From the NCBI GenBank assembly GCA_009823395.1, contig CM020508.1:944015-1008014 (forward strand): DNA of 64,000 bases, read 5' to 3'. The notes under the pieces were generated by a model, which was not told the DNA's origin, ran no database searches, and saw nothing but the letters and a program-made list of their open reading frames with translations. The translations under genes were made by a program, and so were the position numbers. Below are positions 22,687 to 33,177 of this stretch, piece by piece. Numbering within the stretch: position 1 is the stretch's first letter; each line of letters begins with the position of its first letter. Source of the stretch: Thamnaconus septentrionalis. Taxonomy: Eukaryota > Chordata > Actinopteri > Tetraodontiformes > Monacanthidae.

Positions 22687-22992
22687 TATGATTTTAACAA
22701 AACCTTTAAAATTTTCTTGCTGTTGATGGAGTTGTTAGCCGTTGCTGGGGCTGATGCAGACCACACCGCCACCCGGGCCCGGTGTTGCTCACCTCCGCTG
22801 GGGCTGGTGAGGTCCTCTCCGCTGCTGTTGGGGCAGGTATCGCTAGCCTCTGCTGCTTGCTCACTTGCTCTGCTGCTTGCTCCTAATATACAAAAAAAAA
22901 TGGGTTTTTTTTCCACTACGGAGCCAAAAGCGGATCAACGGAGTTGATCAGCCAGTCGACATCCAGACAAGCTAAATTGGTGTCAAAGTGTG

Positions 22993-23099
22993 CGTGTGTG
23001 TGTGTGTGTGTGTGTACCAGGCACCAAAGTGTGTGAGGGGGCCAGATGTTGGTGGTGGATATGGAGGGACGTCTGGGGACCTGCAGCCACTGGCACGCG

Positions 23100-23130
<31 letters not shown>
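22993..23130. repeat. Paired (GT)n and (CA)n microsatellites
   Basis: (GT)n at 22993-23015 and (CA)n at 23099-23130 lie 83 bp apart and are complementary, so a single strand could fold into a stem with the intervening unique sequence as loop. Confidence 0.95.
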
Positions 23131-23132
<2 letters not shown>

Positions 23133-23204
23133 AAATGCGCGTGAGCACGCACACACAGACACACACACATACAGTGCAGCAGGCTATTGGCCGTTTACTG
23201 ACAG

Positions 23205-23365
23205 GCAGTCATTTAAAGTCATTTTTAGTCCTTTTACAACCGACTTTGGAGTCCCCTGCTGGCCAAATGAAAGAAAGCAGAATTAATTGGTAATTTGACG
23301 TTGGCCTTTCTTTTTTTAAAATCGAAAGGTCCACCCATCTTTTTATACAGTCAATGGTTTGAAGC
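23205..23365 (-). repeat. Copy D of a dispersed repeat (GGCCAGCAG family)
   Basis: The reverse complement of 23230-23262 reads like the core of the repeats at 33178, 33485 and 40076, with GGCCAGCAGGGG, CCAAAG and GGTTGTAAAAGG. Further right, CACCCATCTTTTTATACAGT (about 23333) matches the end of the copy at 40076-40310. It is broken and partly rearranged. Confidence 0.55.
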
Positions 23366-23639
23366 GAGAAAAAAAAACGACTTCACCCAAGAGATCAAAG
23401 ATCCGCTTCCCATCTGGAAACATGTCCGGACCTCCAAACTTGGATTATTGTGTGTGACCGAACTCATTCCATCAAAGAGTTGCACATGATTTTTGATCAT
23501 GACGACGACAAACAAAAAAACATGCAAAGGTTGTGTCCAGTGTGTGAAGACACAACATGAGGAATGAGGAAAGGGAAAAGTTGCGGGGCTGTCAGATTCA
23601 GATTCACTTTTATTTGGCACTTAGATGCACTGTTTAGGT

Positions 23640-24115
23640 GCATACATGTGAAGATGGCGCCAGTGTGTGTGCCTGTTCATCTGCCGCTGTCAGTTTTGTT
23701 TGTGCTTGTACTGGTTTTTGTCACTTGTCACTGGGAAAGTCAGCTCTCTACTTACGTATGATCACCAAGCACTCCTGAATATTCTACTTGCTGGTGAAAA
23801 TCTGATCAAGTTTGATTCTGGACAGAAAACATTTCCTCCACCTCTTCTTGCGTAAATACCTGCTCACCTCTTCCGTGTGGCGGCCCCTCCTCCCCGGCGG
23901 AGACGCCTCAGAGCTCGGGGTAAACACTGCGACTGACTGGTGAAGCTGAAAGCCTCTCTGGTGTCTTCGTCAGCATCTACTTTGGCCGGATATGGATCGA
24001 TTTGTCACTACTCCGTCTGTCGTCGCTCGCCGAAGCCTATGAGCACCTGGCTGGTACCTGTCATCGGCTGGGATTTCCCTACCTAAACCTGTCCCCTCCT
24101 GTCTGCGCAGAGTAG
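23640..24115 (+). mobile_element. 5' fragment of a Rex1/CR1-type LINE
   Basis: The plus strand encodes YDHQALLNILLAGENL and then a proline/arginine-rich stretch (APPPRRRRLR), the pattern that precedes the endonuclease in a common fish LINE group. No endonuclease or RT follows. At about 24116 the sequence changes to a hAT-like end. This is therefore a cut-off 5' piece. Confidence 0.5.
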
Positions 24116-24450
24116 AGATGTAACAGTATGAAAATTTCACATCACGGTTATCATGACCAAAATTATCACGATTATCATTATTATCACGGTATTGTTGAAA
24201 TGTGCTCAAAATGCTTAAAAATAAATAAATAATTAAATAAATAAATAAAGTACGAACACACTGAAATCATTTAACCAAGTTTTATTTTGAAAACACAAAT
24301 AAAAGAACAAACAATTCCTCTAGGATTTTAAGTCAGGTAAAGCAACTTAATGGACGACTGGTTGGAGTTAGGGATAAGGTTGGGTTCAGGTTAAAGTGAG
24401 GGGAACACATATTGTCTGGTGAACACCTTTTGACATAACACCCAGGACAT
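24116..24450. mobile_element. hAT-like fragment (one end only)
   Basis: The text AGAGATGTAACAGTATG followed by repeated ATCACGGTTATCATGACC-type pieces is characteristic of termini of fish hAT elements with ATCACG subterminal repeats. No opposite end or target-site duplication is found. The right part (from about 24330) merges into sequence of unclear origin before the next LINE. Confidence 0.4.
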
Positions 24451-24454
24451 TTTG

Positions 24455-26040
24455 GACGTGTTTCGGTCCAGTTACAAGGCGCTGCACAGTACTGAGACGT
24501 AATGACATATTCTTAGCCAAGGACTCTGGTGACTCTCTCATTCTTGTACTCTTAGACCTCACTGCAGCATTCAACACAGTTGATCACAATATTTTGCTTT
24601 CCCGCCTGGAGCACTGGGTTGGCATTAAAGGTTCAGCTCTGGAGTTTTTCAGGTCATACCTGTCGGAGAGAAGTTTCTGTGTCAGCATGGGATGTGTCCT
24701 CCTCAGTGCCTCTCCACAGCGGAGTGCCTTAGGACTCTATCCTGGGGCCAATTTTATTTATGTTGCCCTTGCTCGCCCTGGGTTCTATTTTTTAGAAAAC
24801 ATGGCATTTCCTTCCACTGTTATGCAGATGACAGGCAATTCTACCTGTCCTTATGGCACAATAATCCTGACTCCTTAAAAGCTTTCTTGGCTGGTTTTAA
24901 ACTTTTTAAAATTTAACAACAGTAAAACTGAAGTCATGGTGTTTGGTCCCAGAAATGCACATGAGTTTTTCCTGCTGATCTGGGGCCCCTTGAACCTTCC
25001 GTGAAGCCTACCAAGTTACCAATCTAGGGGTGAAAATAGACTCCAACATAAAGATGGACAAACAGATTAACTCTGTAGTGATCGAGAGCTTTTTCCAGCT
25101 TAGGAGGTTGTCTAAGGTTAAACCTTCTTTATCGCGTTCTGTTTTTGAAACTGTCACGCATGCTTTTATGACATCCTGCCTTTTTTTTTTTTATTGTAAT
25201 ACCTTGTATGTCGGTGTTAGTCAGGCCTCCATATTTTGCTTATAATTAGTCCAGAACGCTGCTGCTCGTCTCCTAACCGGTACATGGAAGCAAGAGCACT
25301 ATTGTGGAGAATGAGGGCTTGAATTAGCAGTGAACCGCTGGAGCACTTCATTCACACAGCCACTCCGGTCAGAGAGCGAGACAGGACACAGCTTATCAGC
25401 ATGAAGGTCTTTACTCTTTACTGAGGAAGCACAATTCCAACAGCAGACATTAGCACAAACTGAGAGAGAGGCCCCAGCACAGCTGCAAGGGCCCTTTTAA
25501 TTGCTCGAGGACCTCTTAGGTCCACTAAGGTGCCCGATGAGAAACATAAAACAAAAAAAGCACAGTTCTCTGGAGCTTTAACCCTTGGGAATTCGCCTCC
25601 CTCCATTGGTTTCCTGTACACTTTAGGATTGATTTTTAAATTGTATTGATTGCTTTTAAGTGCCTAAACGGCCTGGCACCCACCTACCTCTCCGACCTGC
25701 TGGAACCCTATGTTCCCTCTAGGTCCTCGGATCAACTTCTCCTGGCTGTTCCTAAATCCAGGATGAAGCTCAGGGGAGACTAAGCTTTCGCAGTTGCAGC
25801 CCCACAGATATGGAACAAGCTGCCTCTGCAGGTGTTCAAATCACGCCTAAAGACACACTTTTATTCTTTGGCTTTTCATACATACTGTAGCATAAGTGAC
25901 TATCCCTTTTTTACACCGTGTGACCCCATGTATATTTTTACGTTATTTATTTTGTTCTTGTTTGTTATGACATGCACAGCACTCTGGCTCAACTTTGTTG
26001 TCTTTTAAACGTGCTATATAAAGTGGTATGGTATGGTAGA
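24455..26040 (+). mobile_element. L2-type LINE, 5'-truncated, with inserted 0.3-kb segment
   Basis: The RT domain starts near LILVLLDLTAAFNTVDH (24538-24590), continues with LSRLEHWVGIKGSALEFF, and the catalytic YADD is encoded at 24821-24832 in another frame. 25020-25245 gives NLGVKIDSNIKMDKQI and later RT text. After an insert (25300-25590) the C-terminal tail resumes with AFKCLNGLAPTYLSDLL and a match to IWNKLPLQVFKSRLKTHF. The 3' end finishes in TGGTATGGTATGGTA at about 26025-26040, a short tandem tail of the L2 type. Frameshifts and the insert make it inactive. Confidence 0.75.
25300..25590 (-). mobile_element. Unidentified insert in the L2 LINE, possibly a solo LTR
   Basis: The LINE text breaks at about 25299 and resumes at about 25591, and the roughly 290 bp between is unrelated. 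On the minus strand it has features of an LTR: an AT box (AATTAAAAGG), an AGTAAAG signal-like run and an end CTCCACA opposite a possible TG start. No target-site duplication could be established and no known LTR was recognised. Confidence 0.3.
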
Positions 26041-26760
26041 GCTGTTTGTAGGACTAGGTTAGGTCTTGCTATCCCTCAATAGATATACCTAAGGCACCGA
26101 TGAGACACTGTGGCTTTCGAGTGAGAGATGGCATCTTTTGGGTTATCAAGTGGGCGGCCTCCTTCACTAGTGTTTCGCTGATGAGCCCACGACACTTCTG
26201 GAGGTTTCAGCAGTGAGTCCCAGCGTCCCAGGCTCACTCCCATCAGCCATCAGTCACTTGGAGGCCCAGGTCAAGTCCTTCCTCTTTATCCACAGCCACT
26301 GACTCCCCTTTTCAGCAGCCATGGAGAGGTCCTTAACTGCCTGCCTGTGGGCCTTCCTTCGCACTCCCATCTCCCTGAGTAACCTAGATGTTGAGGTGGC
26401 TACGAATCCTCTGCAGCCTACTTCCACTGGGCGTACCTTCACATACCAGCCTTGTTGTTGGGCATCTGCTGCGAGTTCGGAATACCTAAGCCTCTTTCGC
26501 TCGTAAGCCTCCTCCACTGCACCCTCCCAGGGTACCGTGAGCTCTACGATGAAGACTAGCTTGAGTGAGGAAGACCACAGAACGAGGTCTGGTCGCAGGT
26601 TGGTGGATGCGATCTCAGGTGGAAAGCAGACTTTTTTGTCCAGGTCAACCAGCATCTTCCAGTCCTGTGCTCTGCCCAACTGCCCAATGTTCGCTCTGCA
26701 GGTGGTGAGGCTGGCTTGGCCCTCCCGGACAAAAAAAGGGTAAAATCCTATGCACAGGAA
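26041..26760 (-). mobile_element. 3' piece of a LINE with a restriction-like endonuclease
   Basis: Minus-strand segment holding one open frame (26679-26254) and a 3' untranslated piece down to about 26041. The protein resembles the C-terminal restriction-like endonuclease region of R2/NeSL/Hero-type retroelements that are common in fish. It abuts the L2 LINE on its left and a T/A run and another LINE on its right. The upstream RT is absent. Confidence 0.45.
26254..26679 (-). CDS. Restriction-like endonuclease fragment of a retroelement
   Basis: An open frame of 141 codons. Residues 28-50 read RPDLVLW, a hydrophobic strand, then IVELTVPWE, which fits the PD...(D/E)xK layout of restriction-like endonucleases: Asp after Pro, then Glu in a strand (Thr instead of Lys two residues later). 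Residues 55-75 are a basic helix (YERKRLRYSELAAD), followed by VEVGCRGFV and the tryptophan-rich end WLWIKRKDL. In R2-like elements this domain cleaves the insertion site. The frame is uninterrupted, unlike neighbouring LINE pieces, but its Met may be internal because similarity to the same text continues upstream to about 26750. Function is inferred from layout only. Confidence 0.45.
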   Translation of the reverse strand: MGRAQDWKMLVDLDKKVCFPPEIASTNLRPDLVLWSSSLKLVFIVELTVPWEGAVEEAYERKRLRYSELAADAQQQGWYVKVRPVEVGCRGFVATSTSRLLREMGVRRKAHRQAVKDLSMAAEKGSQWLWIKRKDLTWASK

Positions 26761-26840
26761 CTCCAGTACAAAAACATGAAAGAAATACTCAATAAAACCC
26801 TAAGACCTACCCATGAGACCTAAAAAAAAAAAAAAAAAAA

Positions 26841-29060
26841 CAGCTCAAAGACACTAAGAATAAAACCATTAAATAAATAGTAAAAACAAAGTGCAAGGTG
26901 CAAAGAATTATTGCATGTTACATGATAATGTCATCTAGCAGTCTGATGGCTTGTGTAAAAAAAAAACTGTTCCTCAGGCTGCTGAGAGGATCTTGTATCC
27001 CTTCAATTTTTTTGACTTTAGAGGGGAGAACAGCCTTTTGTGGTGGTGGGTGGGGTCTTCATTTATCCTCAGGGACTTGTTGAGGCAACGCTCAGTGTAG
27101 AGGACCTTCAGACTGGGCAGCTCACACCCAGTGATGTTTCTGGCAGTGCAAACAACCCTCCTCATCGCCCTGCAGTCCTTGTCAATACAGCTGGCAGGAG
27201 GCTCTCTATTGTCCCTCTGCAAAATTTCCTGATGGTGTTAGGCCAAACTGCTTCAGGTGCCTGAGACCATTCAGGTGCTGTTGGGCCTTTTTAGCCACTG
27301 CCATGACGTGGCAGTCCCAAGTCAGGTCCTTCTTAATGTTCACCCCGAAGTACAGTATTTGAAGGTATCCACCCTCTCCACCGCTGTGCCATCAATGTAA
27401 TTGGGTTTTAGATCCTCCTTCTTCTTCCTGTAGTCCACAAGCATGTCCTTGTTTTTTTTGGCTTTATTTTTCTTTTTACGTTCTGGGAGAGGTGCTTTTC
27501 CCTAAACCACAGCTCCAAGGTGGCCACCTCCTACCTGTAAGGAGTACAGGAGGGGGTACAGGAGAGGGCTGAGGACACAGACCTGTGGTGCTCCTAGGCT
27601 GAGAAGCAGTGTGGAGGAAGTTTGACCAGCCACTCTCACCGTCTGGGGGCGGTCCGTCAGGAAGTCTAGGATCCAGTCGCACAGTGAGGTGTTCAGGCCC
27701 AGGTCCCAGGTCCCAGAGCTTGCCATTGAGTCTGGAGGGTACTATGGTGTTAAATGTGGAGCTGTAATCCACAAACAGCACCCTCACGTAGATGCCACTG
27801 CCCTCCAGGTGGGAAAGGGCCATGAAGAGGACTTGGGCGATGGCATCTTCTGTGCTCTTGTTGGTTAGTAGGCGAACTGCAGGGGGTCGAGGGTGGGGGG
27901 AAGCATTGGGCATATGAGACCTTTGATCAGGCTCTCAAAGCACTTGCTGACTATGGGAGTGAGGGCTATAGGGTCATTTAGGCCAGTCACCCTCTGCTGC
28001 TTGGGAATGGACATGATGGTGCTGGTTTTGAAGCAGGTGGGGACAGTTCTGAGAGAAAGAGACTTATTGAAAATGTCAGTGAATACCTCCCTCAACTGGT
28101 AAGCACAGATCTTCAGGACACTTCATTATTAATCCATGGCTTCTGGTTTGGCATGATCTTTATATTCCTGACTGGAACAACAGCCTCTGTACACTCCCTG
28201 ATGTAGGTGGTTAAATTTTTAGTTTAGTCATCCAGATTCCCAGTTGACTTAAATGCCTCCCAGTCCGTGTGGCCGAAAACACTGAAAGATTGCCTCTGAT
28301 TGGTGAGACCAGCGTCATACAGCTCTGTAGACCGGAGGCTCTCTCGTCAGTCTCTGCCTGTAGGCAGGAATCAGGAGGATTGAGCAGTGGTCGGATTCGC
28401 CAAAAGACGGCCAGGGGAGGGCTCTGTAACCATCCCGGAAGAGGGTGTAGCAGAGGTCCAGTGTGTTTTCCCCTCGCATCTTGAATGGAATATGTTGGTG
28501 CAATTTGGGCATGAATTTGGTGTAGCCAGCATGATTGAAGTCCCCGTCTATGACCAGCGCAGTGTCCGGACACTGCGCCATCTCCTGTCTGCTGATCAAT
28601 CCATGAAGTTCCATGAGTGCGGCGTCCTTGTTTGCATGCAGTGGAATGCAAACAGCGGCGAGATGAGATGTTTCCCTCATGACACCACGCCCGGTTCACC
28701 ATTAGACACACGCCCCCACCCGTTTTCTTCTGCGAGAGCGCCGTGTCCTGATCCGCGCAATGAACAGTGAAGCCCAGGGGCGCAGTGGCATGGCTTGGTG
28801 TTTCAGCGGATAGCGAGGTCTCTGCAAAACATAATACATTGCATCTCCAGATGTCGTGCTGGAAGAAGACTCGTGGCTGTAGCCCACAGAGTTTGTTCTC
28901 CAGAGACTGTACGTTAGACAGCAACAAGCTAGGAAGTTGGGCTCTGTGAGCACACCGCCTCAGCCGGACCAGGGTCCTGGCTCGCCTGCCTCTCTTCCCT
29001 CTTCAGTTCGGGGAATAGGAAGAGGGGATCCGGAAACAAGCCTTGAGTCTGACATACAGT
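26841..29060 (-). pseudogene. Rex1/CR1-type LINE with the RT catalytic motif deleted
   Basis: Minus-strand order: 28953-28700, endonuclease start with NVQSLENKLC; 28680-28315, endonuclease end with DGDFNHAGY, DLCYTLFRDGYRALP and SDHCSIL (about 28381-28401); 28095-27865, RT start with [10 protein letters not shown] and SKCFESLI; 27900-27500, RT core with [15 protein letters not shown] and VCVLSPLLY (a Gly of the usual QGCVLSP is Val). The FADD segment expected next is missing: the frame jumps from LLYSL to the region after it near 27535. 27430-27350 reads DMLVDYRKKKEDL, and 27222-26974 is the tail with the pattern RCLNKSLRI. The 3' UTR runs to about 26841. Stops and shifts make it inactive. 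Confidence 0.7.
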
Positions 29061-30379
29061 CAAGCGTTTGTTTGCTGTAGGCAACCCGTTTTGCGCCGGA
29101 TATGCCGCCAGTTGTGTTGCCCTCAGAAATCGTCACTATCCAGCCAATCCGGATACCAGATCCTTTATTTAAAGCTAAGTTAAACTAAAACAACTGTCTG
29201 CTACCTAGACCTAAAACTGTCTGCTACCAAGACGTAAAAGCACAGACCCCAAAGCAGTCATACCTGTGCCCTCCCTATGGAGCCGTGTCACTACCTGCAG
29301 CCCACTACCTGTCCGTGGTGCTGAAGCCCAGAGGCTGCTGGGGTCAACCAGCTCACCAGCCTCACAACCAGCACTTCGCTCTGCCACCAATTTAGACGTT
29401 CGTTGCTCTGCAACCCCCTACCCCTTACCTCTGACCTCTGGGTCAGCCTCTCTTTGCCCTAAAGTTGCAACAGAAAATCCGACAGCCCACGATGATGACA
29501 AACTTGGATCACTATGGATGACAGACAGTTAAATCACTCCATCGGCGCCTCTGTGGGTTCACAGGCATCAAAAGTCGGAAAGGGAAACACAATCCTTGCT
29601 AAAAAAAAAAAAAAAAAAAAACTGAAGGGAGAATAAATCTTGATTTTCTCAGCAATGTTTGGAACAGTTGGTGATCATTTTGACAAGATAATTTCCCCTT
29701 TTTTTTGGTGAATACTTTCAGCTGTTTCCTCCGGGTGTGTGTGTGTGTGCGTGTGTGTGTGCGTGCATGTTGAGAGGGCACAATGCATTAATTCACAGAT
29801 GATTTTTCAGCCATGTGACATTCCTGACACAGCAGCCAATCCTGGCAAAGAGAGGGAGGCTCCTCCTCCACCTTCCCCACCTCTTACTCCTCCTCGTCCG
29901 CTCCTCCTCCTCCTCCACCACCCACTTCTCCTCCAGGCTCTGCCTCTCTGACAGGGGGTCAAACCCGGGACCCAGGGAGTCTGGGAGGAAGTCAACCTAC
30001 CGACCAACCAACTGACCAACAGCCCAGCTTATTTTGGCTTTTTTTCTAGTGGGGCGGGGGGGAAACAACAACTACGGGGAAAAAAAACCAAAAAACTCCA
30101 GGGGGCAAAAACACTTAATGAACATGAAATGACTCAGTCCCAGAGTGAACCCGCTTTGATGCAAACTGTTTCGGTCGTCGGCTTTTTAAAAAAAGCTCTA
30201 GCCTGGAAGCCATCTCCTCGGTGCCGGGCCTCCGCTTGCCGCCTGCTAATGGCTCTTTTATCCAGGCCGACACTCTGCGACTCCGCCAGTCTCCACCACA
30301 CAAGGGCGGTGGGGGAGGGAGGGTCTCCTTCTGCAGATCGACGACCAGATTAGTTTTTTTGGAGCCTTCAAATCATCCA
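29061..30379. other. No gene recognised
   Basis: It contains A runs (29600-29620), (GT)n at about 29737-29760, and a C/T-rich block at 29860-29950. A short B-box-like GGGTTTGACCC on the minus strand near 29960 is not enough to call a SINE. Nothing codes convincingly. Confidence 0.5.
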
Positions 30380-30457
30380 ACACCACCACTGCTGCTGCCA
30401 CTGCTACTGCCGCTGCTGCTCCTGCTGCTGTTGCCGCCGCTGCTGCTGCTGCCGCAT
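30380..30457. repeat. Imperfect (CTG)n/(CCG)n trinucleotide repeat
   Basis: CTGCTG units interrupted by CCA and CCG over about 78 bp; a leucine-rich frame across it is a translation artefact. Confidence 0.9.
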
Positions 30458-31919
30458 TAGACTTTCAAATGGTAGGAAACACCGGCGGCACCTTTCTGAT
30501 GCTAAATTGCACTTCCATGTCTCAGCTTAGAGTTTTATTTTTTTTTTTTAAATTCCAGCTCCACGACGCTGCTGCCTGTGCTGCATTTGCATATGACAAG
30601 CGAGCGACGCCTCTCTCTCTCCCGAAAACACGGCAGACAATAAAACGGGGAGCATACATTTGCTTATTTTAGCACCATGTAAATTTCTATTTTAGACCGA
30701 GATGAACTTCCTAAGGGGATTTTCGCTGCTGCCAGGAGACTTTTGTTGACTTTTAGGGATATGGAAGCGCCGAAATCCAAAAAGACTGAGACGCTTTTTA
30801 TTTTTTTTAACCCTTGTGCAGCAAAAGAGATGAAATGCAAACTATCAGATCTTGCTTCATATTCTTTAGCTAGTGTATGTAGTCGGTTTGGAGTTAAAAC
30901 AGGTGGCATGAGACGCCTCTTCAGGTGATACAGGGTTAAAAAAAAAAAAAAAAAAAAGGTGCATGAATAGAAAATTTGTATTTTCTGCAACTTGTGAAGG
31001 GCATCTTTAGGAAAACTGAAAAATTTAGGTCACATTTTTCTCAGTACGGATTTCTTTATTTTAGTGGCATGATCCAGCAGCTGCCACTCGAGGCGCTATT
31101 TCAAATATTGCAAGTATCATCTTCAAATATCTCTTGTGAGTCACAATTCTGTAAAGGAAAAAATGGGAAACTACTGGTTAGCAATCAAGACAGCGAAGGC
31201 AGCAGAAAACATTGGAATAAAACATTCCTCTTCTAATGAGATTTAGTTTGAATAAAACAAGTTAGTCAACATTTTGAAAATATTACTTCCACCTTTGCCA
31301 AACCTGCAGGGAAACGGGTAATTTTTTCTTTTTTCTCCCTTCACACCGACGCAAACCACAAACTTCAGACGCAGCAGCTTTGGACTCGGGAATTCAAGGG
31401 CAATAACGGAGGAGGCACAAAAAATAGGCAAATGTTTAATTGAAATGAAAAAAAAAATCTGCCATTATTGCGGGACAACAAGATAAAGAGGATATCAGAG
31501 CTCCGGTGGTGAGAACAGACAATGTTTAAACTCATTTCCGACGCTATGCTTCAGGCCATGTTATGTAAAATTAATCAGAGAGAATAGCAGAGACCCGGCT
31601 TCATATTTATGCTGATTATTTTTTCTTGCTGCCTCCTGCACGTGGGTTATTTTTATTTATTTATTTATTTATTTTAGGTAGTTAGTTTTTGGCGTGCAAG
31701 TGGGGGCGAAGGGGGAAATTCTAAAAGAGGTTGAGTGGAGTTTTTCTCAGATGCCCCGCAGGTACGACGGCCTCTTTCATGTCAAGTGCGTGATAACCGT
31801 TAACGCTGCTCCGCCTTCCTTCACACCGACTCGGCGGCCCAGATTAGGAGAGTATGAGAAGAAGAAGGGGGAAGAGGAGGAGGAGGAGGCCGGGGCGGGG
31901 GTAGGAGGAGTGGGTGGGG
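30458..31919. other. Gene-free, unique AT-rich sequence
   Basis: No transposon text is recognised. It includes an A run at 30940-30958 and (TTTA)n at about 31648-31675. The stretches 30660-30790 and 31535-31640 are complex, low-repeat and rich in ATTTA and TAAT-type words, such as non-coding conserved elements often show. Nothing more can be said without alignment. Confidence 0.4.
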
Positions 31920-32061
31920 GGTCAGCTTTAATCCACCGGCAAATTCGTGAAAGAACACTTTCATTTGGGATTGATGCTGCTTGCATCGAGTGCTTCGGCG
32001 AGAGGGAGAAGGTGCTGTCAGCACTAATTAGTTATGCAGGTGGCCTGTAATGAGAATACAA
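31920..32061. promoter_or_regulatory. Enhancer-like block ending in a homeodomain site
   Basis: About 140 bp of complex, non-repetitive sequence with GCTTTAATCC, CATTTGGGATTGATG and CACTAATTAGTTATGCAG. The last contains a palindromic CTAATTAG homeodomain core. It is bounded by purine-rich sequence on the left and (GT)n on the right. The call rests on composition and motif content only. Confidence 0.3.
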
Positions 32062-32228
32062 GTGTGTGTGTGTGTGTGTGTGTGTTTGCCAGCAGTTGCA
32101 ACTTTCTGAATTGGCCTCATCATCAAGGGGACGCTCTCACTCTCTGCCAATAGAAGTGAAAAAAATATTCTTTACATTAGTTTATGCAAAGTAGTGTGTG
32201 TGTGTGTGTGTGTGTCTGTGTGTGTGTG
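32062..32228. repeat. Two (GT)n microsatellites
   Basis: (GT)n at 32062-32085 and, about 110 bp further, (GT)n with one CT interruption at 32193-32228. Confidence 0.95.
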
Positions 32229-32321
32229 GTGGGGGAAGGAGGGTGGGGCACTTCAAAGGGAAGTGGTGGTGCCAAAGAAACTGTGAGTCTATTTATGAAA
32301 CTGAGTGTCTGCAGCGTTCAG

Positions 32322-32354
32322 CACAGCAGCAGCAACAGCAGCAGCAGCGGCAGC

Positions 32355-32399
<45 letters not shown>

Positions 32400-32440
32400 A
32401 GCAGCAGCAGCAGCAGCAGTAACAGCAGTAGCAGCAGCTG
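32322..32440. repeat. Imperfect (CAG)n array, about 119 bp
   Basis: About 38 CAG-type triplets with CAA, TAG and CGG interruptions. Three frames give poly-Ser, poly-Ala or a poly-Gln text with stops, so it is not part of a recognisable protein. Confidence 0.95.
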
Positions 32441-32814
32441 TCTTTCCCAGGAACAATATGCACCGTCGACCTGTCAGCGGTGTCAGCTTTCTAATTACAG
32501 ACAGACGGGTCGACACTGTGAGGAGGAATGAAGTGGTATGGAGGAGTGACAGTGAAGGCAGTGTGGCAGGAATTTAAAAAGGAGACAGAGGAGGAGAGGA
32601 AAACAACAACAACAACAACCGAAATGACAAGAACGACATGAGGGGGCTGGGCGGCAGCGGCAGGGAAATCAAATTTGCGCACTGCAAGGCGAGTTTTGTC
32701 AAGTGGTGTAAAAAAAAAGGCAGCTGAGAATGGAGGGGAGGAGTGGGGTGTGGGGGGCAACCAGTCTGCCTGATAAATAAAAGATAAATATTATTAAACT
32801 GAGTCTTTCCCAGA

Positions 32815-33020
32815 ATAAAGAGGATAGTTAACGTGGCAACAGCCCCATTAGAGATTAGTTATTAATTAACAGGTTGTGTGAGTGTGTTATTTATGGCTTC
32901 GCAGAAAAACTCGTCGTCATGCTGGCTTTAGTTTCCATCGACCAATTAACAGCCGCTTGACTGGCAGCGATTCCCACACACTGCTGCTGCTGCATGCTAA
33001 TTAATGTGTACTATTACTAT
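32815..33020. promoter_or_regulatory. Enhancer-like block rich in TAATTA sites
   Basis: Repeated homeodomain-type words occur: ATTAGAGATTAGTTATTAATTAACAGG (split here as ATTAGAG, ATTAGTTA, TTAATTAA), then CCAATTAACAG, and TGCTAATTAATG at about 32994-33008. The sequence is otherwise complex and codes for nothing. Such clustering is typical of developmental enhancers, but conservation cannot be judged here. Confidence 0.35.
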
Positions 33021-33177
33021 TATTATCATTATCATTACTTTCTACAGGTGTAATTAAGGTGGAAGTCGTGTTCGTGGATGAGTAACTGCGTCTTCTGCTG
33101 CTGTGTAACATACATTAATATTTCGCCTGAGCATTAACGGCGGCAGCAGCAGAGGAAGCAGAAGTGCCGAGGATCTG

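Larger units (their letters stand above)
19925..22690 (-). mobile_element. L2/CR1-type LINE with an internal RT deletion
   Basis: A two-ORF non-LTR element on the minus strand. ORF1 lies at the right (22686-22330), ORF2 starts at Met 22217, the endonuclease follows (to about 21020), then an early RT piece (20630-20346) and the C-terminal tail (20214-19945). About 2 kb of the expected RT is missing near 20215-20345. A 231-bp hAT-type element (21909-22139) sits in the beginning of ORF2. The endonuclease wording, with HSASLIDNIFTN followed by SDHRPVF, is typical of the L2/CR1/Rex1 assemblage. Confidence 0.7.

Noticed and set aside
29940..30020. Possible SINE head on the minus strand (B-box-like GGGTTTGACCC)
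   Set aside because: No matching A-box at the right distance, no tail and no duplication.
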